Shown here: one piece after another, positions 27,836 through 36,762 of the stretch
Layout: the number at the start of each line of letters is the position of its first letter
Position numbering within the stretch: the stretch's first letter is position 1
From: Bacteroidota bacterium
Lineage (GTDB): Bacteria; Bacteroidota; Bacteroidia; Chitinophagales; BACL12
Reading direction: 5' to 3'
Assembly (NCBI GenBank): GCA_016706865.1
Contig: JADJIS010000001.1
Span: 1 to 64,000 of the forward strand
DNA length: 64,000 nucleotides
Made by a program: the position numbers and the translations under genes
Notes under the pieces: generated by a model
Seen by the model: only the letters and a program-made list of their open reading frames with translations
Database searches by the model: none
What the model was told of the DNA's origin: nothing

Positions 27836-30016
27836 TTAAATATCCATCAGTTTATATCTTAACAGAAGGCTTTGCAGTTCTTTATTGTCAATGTTATTGA
27901 AGTCAGACCAGTCAGTAATTTCTTTCAATAGATTGTTTGTATTGTCAATGGAAATAATGTCATTGAAAAGTGTGTCCAACCTTTTAAATTTAGGACATTG
28001 TCCCTTGTTCAAAATGTAGTTTATACGATTTAAACTATTGGGTTTTGGTAGAGTTCTGTTATCAAAAGCATTATTGATTTTTTCAACCAAAGCTGTCAAA
28101 TGGTCTTGGTCATTACCTAAACTTTCAATGCTTGACATTTCTTCTTCAAGAAACTCACTGCTTAAAAAATCATATTCCTCTTTGAGGATTTTAGGTGATT
28201 TGTTTTTACCATTTGCAAATTCCTTAATTGTCTCAATCACGATTTTAAATTGTGTTGATAAAGCCAAATGAGTAGAGAACACTGCTTTTATTTTACCTGA
28301 AAAATAATCCTCGTAGGTTTTATCTCTGTCCTTTTTGTTTTTTGAAGTTTTGCTATCTAAAATTTCATCAGGGATTGTATAAAGCCTTTCAATAATTTCC
28401 TGTGGCGTTATATTTTCATCAATAAAAATCATTGCCAATACAAGCCTTCTGCCTAATAATTTTATGTATCTAAAAGTATTTACTTCTGCTTCTGTGATTT
28501 CACTGCTTCTTAGTTTTGAAGTCCACACAATTGCACCGGAAAATTTTAAATCTCCTAAACCTGAATTGTCTTCTTTAATATTGCTTTCAATGTAATCTAA
28601 AACATGCTTGTTGATTTTCATTTCAGCCTCTAAGTATTCTTGATGCTTTTCCTTATGGTGCTTGTAGTATGATTTGAGAGGATAGAAAAATGCCCTGCTC
28701 TTATCTGAAACTTTATTCCATGCTCCTTTGTCTGGTTGAAAAATATTATTGTCATTAAAATTCTCCTCTGCATATTCTTTTACTGCATCAAAAAAAATAC
28801 TGAATGAACTGGAGTTGCTTATTACATCATCTTTGATAAACCAAGGAATATCATACTTGCTTTTTTTCTGAACTCTTTTGTTGATAGCTCCTTTCTTACT
28901 TGTAAGCACTGAATAAGCCAAAGGGTAATCACTTCTTAGTTTCACTTGTTCAATTACATCATAACCTTGTCTATCAAACCAATTTCCGTTTTCTTCTTCC
29001 AAACGAATGTCAGAAATGAAGAGTGAAATTCTTGGTGCATTCTCCTTTAGCTTTTCATAAACTTCTTTCTCGGTTGCTGCAAGATGGCAAACAACATTTT
29101 TTGCTTTGAAGTAGTCTGATACAATTTTGCGAATGCCTTCGGTGTCATCAAAAAACAATACCTCCCAATGTATATTTTCCTCTTGCTTGTTTTCTGCATC
29201 ATCATTTGACTTGGGAGCTAAGTCAGCAATTTGATTGGAGAATTTGGAAACTTGATTTCCTGCGTTGCTGTATTTGAAAATAGTTTTATTCTCTTTTTCC
29301 TTCCAATTCTGTTCAATGTCTGCTTTTTTTTTGTCCTTCCAGTGCTGTTCAATGTCTGCTTTGGTTTCGCTTACCAAAGAGGCAAAATGTTTATTGAAGT
29401 CTGAAATTTTTTGAGAGTCAATTTCTCTTAGCAACTGTTTTTTGTAATCCTCAAATTTGTGGCTTACACTTTCAATTACTTTGGCAATGGTCTTTTCTGT
29501 GTAAACATTGTTCACAGTGTTTTTAAGTCTGTGAAGCAATTCGTGAATTATTCCTTTCGTATCAAAAACATTGTAGTGAATATCGTCTAACAAATCTTCA
29601 CTGAGTTTAGGAACTTTTTTATCACCTTCCGAAAGCCAATTCTCAATTTCAGTTACATTAATTCCTTTCTTAGTAAACCGTCTTAACCTTGTGCCTGATG
29701 TAAATAAAATTTTTGCATCCTTTCTGTTCCTAAAATGCTCTTCTGCATAACTTGAATAAGCTACAATCAGCCCTTTATATCTTTTGTCTTTCCTAAGTGT
29801 TTTGATTATTTCTATTCCCTTAAAGTTTGTTCGGTGTTCTCCTTCAATGTTGGTTTCCAAAAGAACAACAATACAATCTTTAGTTTCTAAGAATATATTT
29901 TTCTCAAACTCCGAAATAGAAAACACAACATCATCAGGATATGAAATGCCTAAGTCAGCACTAAGTTTTTCAGCGTAACTTTTATTGTTGTCCCAAATAA
30001 GTAAAGCGTTTGCCAT
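27836..30016 (-). CDS. Pseudo-receiver plus receiver response regulator, 726 aa
   Basis: Residues 1-130 look like a receiver fold (LLIWDNN, VVLLETNIEG, GLIVAYSS), but the phosphoacceptor Asp is replaced by Glu (E54), a change that mimics or abolishes phosphorylation. A helical linker carries a short repeat (KADIEQHWKD / KADIEQNWKE). A second receiver at about 285-405 keeps the usual residues: FFDD, SLFISDIRLE, SVLTS and WFIKDD. The last 300 residues are helical with no DNA-binding motif I recognise, so the output is probably protein-protein contact. The start shares one base with the stop of the preceding receiver gene. It is the last gene of the operon, followed by a terminator. Confidence 0.75.
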   Translation of the reverse strand: MANALLIWDNNKSYAEKLSADLGISYPDDVVFSISEFEKNIFLETKDCIVVLLETNIEGEHRTNFKGIEIIKTLRKDKRYKGLIVAYSSYAEEHFRNRKDAKILFTSGTRLRRFTKKGINVTEIENWLSEGDKKVPKLSEDLLDDIHYNVFDTKGIIHELLHRLKNTVNNVYTEKTIAKVIESVSHKFEDYKKQLLREIDSQKISDFNKHFASLVSETKADIEQHWKDKKKADIEQNWKEKENKTIFKYSNAGNQVSKFSNQIADLAPKSNDDAENKQEENIHWEVLFFDDTEGIRKIVSDYFKAKNVVCHLAATEKEVYEKLKENAPRISLFISDIRLEEENGNWFDRQGYDVIEQVKLRSDYPLAYSVLTSKKGAINKRVQKKSKYDIPWFIKDDVISNSSSFSIFFDAVKEYAEENFNDNNIFQPDKGAWNKVSDKSRAFFYPLKSYYKHHKEKHQEYLEAEMKINKHVLDYIESNIKEDNSGLGDLKFSGAIVWTSKLRSSEITEAEVNTFRYIKLLGRRLVLAMIFIDENITPQEIIERLYTIPDEILDSKTSKNKKDRDKTYEDYFSGKIKAVFSTHLALSTQFKIVIETIKEFANGKNKSPKILKEEYDFLSSEFLEEEMSSIESLGNDQDHLTALVEKINNAFDNRTLPKPNSLNRINYILNKGQCPKFKRLDTLFNDIISIDNTNNLLKEITDWSDFNNIDNKELQSLLLRYKLMDI

Positions 30017-31158
30017 TAGCGATATTCTAATAAAAATTTTATCGTGTGTTCAATGTAATTCAAGGCATAAGGTAAATCAAAGGGTTTGATTTCATTTAAA
30101 TCATCAATGCCGTGTTTGAAATAATTAAAGATTTGTCTGTAATCAAATTCTTTCATGTCAATCTGCTTTGCTTTCCAATCACCTTTTGAAAGTTCTTTTG
30201 TTGCTGGTATTCTCGATTCAATTGAATTACCTGTCATCATCCAAAGGTTTCTGAAATTTGGATTACCCTTTATTGCTTCCTCAATAAATTTCAACATCGG
30301 TTCAATACTGTCAAGTATCTGGCTGATTTGAAACATGGTTGTATCAATTGAAACTAACTTGTTCGTTTTGTCAAAAGCAAGACTTCTCAAGGTATGGCGG
30401 TGCTTTATTGCCAAAGTTTTATTGTAAAGGTTTTGTAAGTGCTTGTTATCTCTTTGCCCTGGCAAAGATTTCTTGATGCAGTTGAAAGCAAATTGCTTTA
30501 GCTCCGAAGCAGTAGAAATATTTTTTGACCACAACGCAACTGCACCAATTCTTAACGCTTCGTTGTTGGTAGCAATTTTATTACTGGCAGTAAACATTAT
30601 CACTGGCACATACTTATTGATTTGAAGTATTTCTGTCAAAAGTTTAATGCCTGAAACTTCATTAGTCGGTTTGGTTTTATCTGCGTCCTTTTCAAGCCGA
30701 AAATCTAAAAGCACTAAGTCATAATCAAAGACGGTTGCAAGTCTTTCAAGAATGGTTTTAACCTTCTGCTTTTCTTCCTGAAAGTCGGAAAGGTTTTTTG
30801 CTCCAAAATGGCTAAAAGCAAATTTGCTTTGTGCTTCCTTATCAGCTTCCCTGTATTGATCAAGAAAAGAAACTTGCTCCTGTTCTTTTGCTTTTATGAA
30901 ATTGCTGATTGCAGCATAATCACTTTTCGTTGTTAAAGTTGCTCCTTCAAACAATAGCTTCAAAACATTTTCCCATTTGTCGGCTTCATCATCAATGTAT
31001 AAAATCTTCTTCCCTGTAATTGCTTTCTTAAATTCTTCATCAGTTAGTTTTAGTTCTTCTGAAAACAGGTTGGCTTCTTGTTGCAGGAAATGAATTTTCT
31101 TTTGCCAAAGTTCTAAATCAAAAGTGCTGTCGGTTTTGTTTTCAATTTCCCGTTTCAA
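30016..31158 (-). CDS. Receiver-domain protein (3' part of a frameshifted gene)
   Basis: The 380-residue frame begins at a TTG and has a normal receiver: KILYIDDEADK with acidic pair D56-D57, LVLLDFRLE with phosphoacceptor D152, IMFTAS with T190, and WSKN with K212. There is an insert of about 60 residues between the first strand and the Asp. The helical C-terminal 150 residues have no DNA-binding motif. No ATG start exists, yet the frame stays coding-like for about 40 codons upstream (SAEKLNREILKPYVLQNEID...). It therefore probably continues the 131-aa frame at 31251-31646, separated by one lost T near 31270. A joined protein would be about 543 aa, with the same pseudo-receiver/receiver plan as its neighbour. 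Confidence 0.75.
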   Translation of the reverse strand: MKREIENKTDSTFDLELWQKKIHFLQQEANLFSEELKLTDEEFKKAITGKKILYIDDEADKWENVLKLLFEGATLTTKSDYAAISNFIKAKEQEQVSFLDQYREADKEAQSKFAFSHFGAKNLSDFQEEKQKVKTILERLATVFDYDLVLLDFRLEKDADKTKPTNEVSGIKLLTEILQINKYVPVIMFTASNKIATNNEALRIGAVALWSKNISTASELKQFAFNCIKKSLPGQRDNKHLQNLYNKTLAIKHRHTLRSLAFDKTNKLVSIDTTMFQISQILDSIEPMLKFIEEAIKGNPNFRNLWMMTGNSIESRIPATKELSKGDWKAKQIDMKEFDYRQIFNYFKHGIDDLNEIKPFDLPYALNYIEHTIKFLLEYR

Positions 31159-31250
31159 TTTTTCTGCACCTTTCTCATTCCTTATATCGTGTTCACTCTT
31201 GCCTTCATCAATTTCATTTTGTAAAACATACGGCTTTAAAATTTCCCTGT

Positions 31251-31646
31251 TTAGCTTTTCTGCGGACTTAAAAACGGACTGTGCTTTATCTCATGGATAT
31301 TTTTAAGATGAAACAAGTGTGTGGCAGGGGAACACAAAAGCGTGTTTTCAGAATTGCGAAGAAACGTTTCCAAAGGGTAGGAGTAGCTCAATAGAATAGG
31401 GAGAAACTGAAAACCATTTAACTCGGTTGTAAGGCGAATGTGTTTGAATAATTCCAAACCTTGTAAGGTTTGGCGTTGTGTGTCTTGAAATTTTAGTTCA
31501 AGCGGAAAATAGATTTGTGTAACGCCTCCAAATTCCTGTAACTTCTTTAGCGTTTCAGTCAATGACAAATCGCTAACATCTAAAAACAAGTTTTCAGTCG
31601 GTAGATACTGGCGGATGCCTTCGTTATTTTCTATTATTAAAAGCAT
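31251..31646 (-). CDS. Pseudo-receiver domain (5' part of a frameshifted gene)
   Basis: A 131-aa frame that resembles residues 1-120 of the 726-aa protein: GLELFKHIR / GIEIIKTLR, ILLSYSYPLETFLRN / IVAYSSYAEEHFRN, and LLCSPATHLFHLKNI / ILFTSGTRLRRFTKKG. The phosphoacceptor position is again Glu (in IYFPLELKF). It ends HSPFLSPQKS, where a run of five T shifts the frame; adding one T gives HSPFFKSAEKLNREIL and runs on into the receiver protein at 30016-31158. I believe the two frames are one gene of 30016-31646. Confidence 0.65.
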   Translation of the reverse strand: MLLIIENNEGIRQYLPTENLFLDVSDLSLTETLKKLQEFGGVTQIYFPLELKFQDTQRQTLQGLELFKHIRLTTELNGFQFLPILLSYSYPLETFLRNSENTLLCSPATHLFHLKNIHEIKHSPFLSPQKS

Positions 31647-31652
31647 CTTCTG

Positions 31653-32204
31653 TTACTTGGCTTGTTTTAATTTCTCCTGTAAATATTTGTCTCTTGTGGT
31701 AACTTTATTTTCAATTGCAGTTTCACTTTCGTTAGAGTAAATTGATTTGAAAATTGCTTCGGTAAAATCTTCTTCCCTTTGGTCAAAGGTGAAAACCTTT
31801 TCAAAAATTCTTTTCACCTTATCGCCCTTTTCGTCTTTCAAAATATCAACTACATCAGGGTAATGCAAACCATTTTTGTCCCTCTTTTCCGTAACTCCTT
31901 TTACAACATTGGTAAACCCAGTTAGTTTGAATTTCGGTTCTCCATGTTTAAGAATATGGAAGTCAGATTTAGTTACAATTTTTATGAATGCATTAAAATC
32001 AGTTTCAGGAATTAAATCATAAACGAAATACAAACCTTCTTTTGAAAAATCGGTTGTAGGTTTGAAAATGATTTCATCTTCAAAAAACAGAATTGTTGTT
32101 TGCGATTTCCCATTTAACACTTTAATGTCTGCTCTGCTATCTGCAAAGTTGTCAAAGCCGGTATTAAGAGAAGCTGCTTTTGTGAATACAATTATTTTTT
32201 TCAT
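31653..32204 (-). CDS. Hypothetical protein, 183 aa
   Basis: I do not recognise this protein. It is soluble, alpha/beta in the first half (KKIIVFTKAASLNTGFDNFA, TILFFEDEIIF) and helical and charged in the second (VKRIFEKVFTFDQREEDFTEAIF). There is no catalytic or DNA-binding motif. It lies between the kinase-like gene (1-base gap) and the frameshifted receiver gene (6-base gap), so it is a dedicated component of the same signalling operon. Confidence 0.75.
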   Translation of the reverse strand: MKKIIVFTKAASLNTGFDNFADSRADIKVLNGKSQTTILFFEDEIIFKPTTDFSKEGLYFVYDLIPETDFNAFIKIVTKSDFHILKHGEPKFKLTGFTNVVKGVTEKRDKNGLHYPDVVDILKDEKGDKVKRIFEKVFTFDQREEDFTEAIFKSIYSNESETAIENKVTTRDKYLQEKLKQAK

Positions 32205-32205
32205 T

Positions 32206-34887
32206 TTATTTTCTTGCTGTGTTTAGTAAATAGTTGATTGCATATTTGCTTCTTGCATGTGTAAAGGCATTTAGCACTGGTGAAAGGTTTACATAGCAAA
32301 TATTATTAGAGGGTAATTCGGGTGGCTTGCCTCTCCCTGATGTTACTACCACACGAATGTGTTCTGACCATTCAATTAGTTTGCTTTCTATTTTTTCTTT
32401 TCTGTTGTCGTTACCTCCATACATTCTTTCCAGTATGCTGTAATGAATGATTAGGAATTTATTTTGGCAAAGTGAAATAGATGCTGAAATAAAGTTCTCT
32501 ATTCTATCTGTTAGTTCATCAGTAAAATTTTCTTTTGCCAAATCAATATCATAAGGTATCTGAATATTAGTATAAGCAAATATTTCTTTGTTCAAAATTT
32601 TCATGTAGGTCTCTTTTGAATATCGCTGAATGCGTTCATCAATTACTACCACTGAATTTATAGCCGCTTCAAACAACTTTGCTTTAGGAACAAATTGATT
32701 TTTTATTTCATCAAGATAAGTTACAAAATCTTCTTGTGCATCAGGTAACTTGCTTTTTGCATTTGTAGAAAGAACATCAAACGATTGAATATTGCCACTG
32801 ACAAAATCATTCTTGCAATCTACAAGGTTCTCTCCGTGATGTGAAAGGGCTATGTTGTAGCTGTTCGGTTGGGTGTGGCTTTCATTTGTATTTGAAAAGA
32901 CCTTAAACACATTTACATTTTCAAAATTGCATCTAATAATATTAAACCATTCTTCCCAAATCCATTCTTCAACTTTTGAAAAACTAAAATTGGCTTTTAG
33001 CTTGTCAATAACTGGAGAGTTTAATTCAATCTCTAATACTCTTATTGGAAGATTGGTTTTGTATTCTTTGAGAATTTCATTGATAGTGTTACTTCCTTGG
33101 TGCAATACAAACTGGTGATTGAAAACAACATCCTTTTTCAATTCACATGTGAATTGCTTTTCAGTCATTACCCAAATTCCTTCCTTTGCAAGAGTTTCAG
33201 TTTCATTAATTCCAAATTCACCAACGAACAAAAATTCTGTTGGCTTGCTTATGAAAAAACGGTAAGCCAAACAACCATCTTTACTAAATGCTTTTAGAAT
33301 ATTCAGATTGTTGTTTGAATTAAATATTTTCTCGTCATGGTTTACTTCATATTCGTCTGCTTCAATTTGTATGATGTCAAGTTTACGCAAGTAAGCTGCC
33401 GAAGCTTCCATTTCCAGTAATCCTAAAGATGAATTACGGAGTTGGTTGTTGTCTTTCAATACACTTAGGTTTATCTTTTCGTTTTGGCAGTAAATTAACC
33501 AGTCAATATTTGAAATAGATTTACGCTTATTTGCTTCTACCTTTTTGCAGTAGATGGTTTTTTGTTCTTCATCTTCTTTGCTTACAAACCTCTTGTTGCC
33601 TTTGATTTCAATATCATCATAAACCTCAACCTCATAAAAAATTGACTTGGCCTCATTCAAATTTACATCAGCACTTGAAAGATTTATCTCCTTAAAGTTT
33701 ATTGTAAATACTGTTGTCTTTCTCTTGCGTTGGTTATGTTTTGCTGTGTTGCGAATTATGTTTTCAAGAATGTTGTAAAACGCTTGGCACCCTAAAACAT
33801 CGTTTGGCAATGCCAAAGTCAAATCATCATTAACCGTTAACGGCACAATTTCTCCTTTGCTGTTCTGCTTTGTAAACTTTATTTCATACTTAAATTCTGA
33901 TAAGCCCGAAATGAATTCTAAGAGTAAACGCACACGGTCAAAATCTCTGTAAATCTCATTGAATGCTTTTTTGTGAGTGTGCATTAAAGGAGTTCCAAAG
34001 GTTATGTCGCTTAAATAATCCATTCGGCATTTTACATAGTTGTTATAGATGGCAATTTGCTGAAATGGTTTTAGGTCTTTGTACTCAATGGTTATGCTTG
34101 GTTGCGGTTGATAGGATTTGAACTTGCCGACTTTCAGTTTCATTAAATAATCTCCATCTGTCAAGCGGTTTAAAACATGACTGCCGATATTGTGGCTCAT
34201 GTTTCTTGCCATGACTTGTGATATGGCTGCACGGGTGGCTTGTTGTTCGGTTTCCTTTCTGTGCTTTTCTAATATGCCTCGGTAATAAATATTTTGAGTT
34301 TCAATTCTACCTAAATTAAATGCAATACTTTGAAGTTGATACAACTGCTCGTTGTAGAAATTTGCTACATCTTTTTTCTTGTTGAGAGTTGACTTTCTTT
34401 TTGAATAGTAATTGCCGTAGCAATTACCATCATTGTCGCTGTCCTTTATAATTCCATAGAAGTAGCCAACATTCGGTATCTTACTTTTTATTTCATCATT
34501 CTCTTTGTTTGATTGAATTGGAAAAGCAATCAAACCTCTGCAAGTGGTTTCTAAGTATTTCTTGTCGTAACAGCCGATTACATAGCGTTGCAGGAAATGG
34601 GTGTAAACATTGAACCTTAAAATGTCTTCGGGCTTTTCGTTTTTTACTTCTTCGTTGGAGTTGTCGGTTGCGGAAAAAGTGTTTATTGTTTTGAGATAAG
34701 TTTTTAAAAGTTCAAAGTTGTTGTCAACTTTTTCTGTTTCGTATTTTGTCCAAAGTGCTTTAAAGTTGTTTTGTAATGACTGGTCATATTGAAATGAAAT
34801 TTTTTTCATTTCAAATCTTTTGTTCTGAAAGAAGTATTGCATACTGGCAATAAGCCTTTCGGAATATGTTCTATCTGAATTAATCAA
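32206..34887 (-). CDS. Cytosolic histidine-kinase-like ATPase, 893 aa
   Basis: No membrane segment is visible, so this is a soluble protein. A candidate phosphoacceptor box lies near residues 224-240 (AISQVMARNMSHNIGSHVLNRL, His in MSHN), and an ATPase N-box near 370-382 (ILENIIRNTAKHN) points to a GHKL kinase domain. The glycine boxes downstream are divergent and I cannot place them with confidence. The first 220 and last 350 residues are unassigned; the latter is perhaps a regulatory domain. It overlaps the 309-aa gene by 4 bases and precedes the two receiver proteins, its natural partners. A kinase role is likely; it could also be an unconventional ATPase switch. Confidence 0.72.
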   Translation of the reverse strand: MINSDRTYSERLIASMQYFFQNKRFEMKKISFQYDQSLQNNFKALWTKYETEKVDNNFELLKTYLKTINTFSATDNSNEEVKNEKPEDILRFNVYTHFLQRYVIGCYDKKYLETTCRGLIAFPIQSNKENDEIKSKIPNVGYFYGIIKDSDNDGNCYGNYYSKRKSTLNKKKDVANFYNEQLYQLQSIAFNLGRIETQNIYYRGILEKHRKETEQQATRAAISQVMARNMSHNIGSHVLNRLTDGDYLMKLKVGKFKSYQPQPSITIEYKDLKPFQQIAIYNNYVKCRMDYLSDITFGTPLMHTHKKAFNEIYRDFDRVRLLLEFISGLSEFKYEIKFTKQNSKGEIVPLTVNDDLTLALPNDVLGCQAFYNILENIIRNTAKHNQRKRKTTVFTINFKEINLSSADVNLNEAKSIFYEVEVYDDIEIKGNKRFVSKEDEEQKTIYCKKVEANKRKSISNIDWLIYCQNEKINLSVLKDNNQLRNSSLGLLEMEASAAYLRKLDIIQIEADEYEVNHDEKIFNSNNNLNILKAFSKDGCLAYRFFISKPTEFLFVGEFGINETETLAKEGIWVMTEKQFTCELKKDVVFNHQFVLHQGSNTINEILKEYKTNLPIRVLEIELNSPVIDKLKANFSFSKVEEWIWEEWFNIIRCNFENVNVFKVFSNTNESHTQPNSYNIALSHHGENLVDCKNDFVSGNIQSFDVLSTNAKSKLPDAQEDFVTYLDEIKNQFVPKAKLFEAAINSVVVIDERIQRYSKETYMKILNKEIFAYTNIQIPYDIDLAKENFTDELTDRIENFISASISLCQNKFLIIHYSILERMYGGNDNRKEKIESKLIEWSEHIRVVVTSGRGKPPELPSNNICYVNLSPVLNAFTHARSKYAINYLLNTARK

Positions 34888-35813
34888 CCAAAAATTTTTA
34901 ACCAGTCAAAAACTTTTGCTTTGGTTTTTGTATTGCCTTCTACTGAATGGTTGTTCAAACTGCCTTTGTCTGAATTGGTATCACAAATCTTACGAATTAT
35001 ATTGAAGTATTTGGCTGCAATAATTTCTGTTTGTTCTTTAACAATTTTTTCTGTAAAGTCGTTAATGTGATTACTGATGGAATTAAGGTTTATATCAACT
35101 TCATTAGCAAAATTTATTTGGCTGTTCTCAAATAAATTTCTCATAAGCCATTGAAGAATTCCGTGGTCAATCTCACCGCTTGGAATGTAGAGAAGGTTAT
35201 TTTCAATTTCATAATCTGATTTTTCCTTTCTTCCTTCTTGTGAAAAGAAATAAGGGTAATCGTCTTTGAAATATGGGAATATGCTTCTTGTAAAAGTGTT
35301 GAAATATTTATAAAGACTTAACCAGTCTTTATCAGTTTCAAGGTATTCGTTATTGCCTTTATGAGTAAACCATTTAAAATATAAGGAAGGCATTAAGTTT
35401 CGCTTGTTAGCTTGTAGCTTGTCTTTTGACATAGCTCCTAACAGATAATATGGCTCTACCTTAACATCATTTTTATGAACTTCATAAGGGTCATAAAAGC
35501 AAAACATTCCTGCTAACAACTGCAACTCTTTTTGGATGTCAAGAAAGGAAGTATCAGGTTTCCCCTTTTCCTTTATTGCACCTTGCAGGTAACATAAAAT
35601 CCTGTAATATCTGTCATTTTTATTTTTTGATTTGCCTTTGGTGTTGAATTTCAGATAGGAATATTCGTTTGAGTTGCTGAAATCAAATAGCTGAATTGCA
35701 CTTGTATCAATATCAAGTTGCTTGCCATCTATATCTAAATAGCGTTTGATTTGCTTGAATACATTTTGTATTCCATTTTGAATTCTATATTTTTCAGGGT
35801 CTATATGCTCCAT
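34884..35813 (-). CDS. Hypothetical helical protein, 309 aa
   Basis: I do not recognise this protein. It is soluble and mainly helical with aromatic-rich stretches (YFKWFTHKGN, FPYFKDDYPYFF). There is no signal peptide, metal site or nucleotide-binding motif. It overlaps the kinase-like gene by 4 bases and the KAS III gene by 13 bases, so the operon keeps it in stoichiometric step with both. It may be the sensor or partner that couples the synthase product to the kinase; that is only a guess from position. Confidence 0.75.
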   Translation of the reverse strand: MEHIDPEKYRIQNGIQNVFKQIKRYLDIDGKQLDIDTSAIQLFDFSNSNEYSYLKFNTKGKSKNKNDRYYRILCYLQGAIKEKGKPDTSFLDIQKELQLLAGMFCFYDPYEVHKNDVKVEPYYLLGAMSKDKLQANKRNLMPSLYFKWFTHKGNNEYLETDKDWLSLYKYFNTFTRSIFPYFKDDYPYFFSQEGRKEKSDYEIENNLLYIPSGEIDHGILQWLMRNLFENSQINFANEVDINLNSISNHINDFTEKIVKEQTEIIAAKYFNIIRKICDTNSDKGSLNNHSVEGNTKTKAKVFDWLKIFG

Positions 35814-36760
35814 ATCAAGTCAATAATTGAAAGAGTATATCCAGCACCAAAACTACAAAGTAGCAAGCGGTCTCCTTTTTTAATTTTTCCTGACAAATAG
35901 TTTTCAGCTAAACAAATTGGAATTGATGCCGATGCAGTATTTCCAAAGTGGTCAAGGTTTACTAAGAGTTTTCCAAGTCCGACATCAAGTCCAGAGGCAA
36001 TTTCATTCAACATTCTTATATTGCTTTGATGTGGAACAATATACTTAAAATCATCAAGCGTTAGTTCCTTCTCTTTCAAAAATTCATTTATTAAATCAAT
36101 GGTGTAGGTTACACCATGCTTGTAAACTCTTGTGCCGTTCAACTGTAATATTTCTTTCTCCCAGTCATTTGTACCAAATGGAGTTTTATATGTAACATCA
36201 TCTAAATTGTCAGTTATAACTTTTGATTGTGTGCTTATGATGTATTCGTTTTGGTTTGTTGCAGTTAGTAAAACTGCACCTGCACCATCACCGAATAAAA
36301 TCCCTGTTTTGTAATCGTAATTATTTAATGCTTTGCTCATAACTTCTGCTCCACATACAATTACATTTTTGCACTTGCCTGTTTCAATATACATTTTGCC
36401 TAACTCCAAAGCGTAACAGAAACCTGAACAAGCTGCTGATAAATCCATTCCGAAAGCATTGCTCAAATTCAGTTTCTTAATTGCAATGGTCGCTGTTGAT
36501 GGGGCAAAACTTTCAGGTGTAATTGTTCCCAAAAGCAAACAATCAATTTCAGATTTCTGAACTGTTGTTTTTGAAAACAGATTATTGATTGCTTCTACTG
36601 CAAGGTCGGAAGTGCTTTGAGTGGTTACATATCTTCTTGTGCTTATTCCGCTTCTTGAATAAACGGATTTCAATTCAATTTGATAGCGTTTAGCTATAAA
36701 AATATTGTCAATAATTTGCTCTGGCACATAGTAGCCAATGGCTGCGATTTTTGCTTTCAT
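35801..36760 (-). CDS. 3-oxoacyl-ACP synthase III-like enzyme (FabH family)
   Basis: A 319-aa thiolase-fold KAS III enzyme with the complete catalytic triad: Cys111 in LSAACSGF, His244 in VPHQSN, and Asn274 in FGNTASASIP. The motif GDGAGA (about 158-163) is also typical. Enzymes of this family condense an acyl thioester with malonyl-ACP/CoA, or make signal molecules and specialised lipids (PqsD, CerJ-type). The genomic setting, with a transporter before it and a kinase/receiver set after it, argues for a specialised product rather than housekeeping FabH. It is 2 bases after the MFS gene and overlaps the 309-aa gene by 13 bases. The product is unknown. Confidence 0.88.
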   Translation of the reverse strand: MKAKIAAIGYYVPEQIIDNIFIAKRYQIELKSVYSRSGISTRRYVTTQSTSDLAVEAINNLFSKTTVQKSEIDCLLLGTITPESFAPSTATIAIKKLNLSNAFGMDLSAACSGFCYALELGKMYIETGKCKNVIVCGAEVMSKALNNYDYKTGILFGDGAGAVLLTATNQNEYIISTQSKVITDNLDDVTYKTPFGTNDWEKEILQLNGTRVYKHGVTYTIDLINEFLKEKELTLDDFKYIVPHQSNIRMLNEIASGLDVGLGKLLVNLDHFGNTASASIPICLAENYLSGKIKKGDRLLLCSFGAGYTLSIIDLIWSI

Positions 36761-36762
36761 AA

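Noticed and set aside
31264..31276. Programmed -1 frameshift at the T-run between the two receiver frames
   Set aside because: The codons (CCG TTT TTA AGT) do not form a proper X-XXY-YYZ slippery site, and four other homopolymer losses in the window make an indel or sequencing error simpler.
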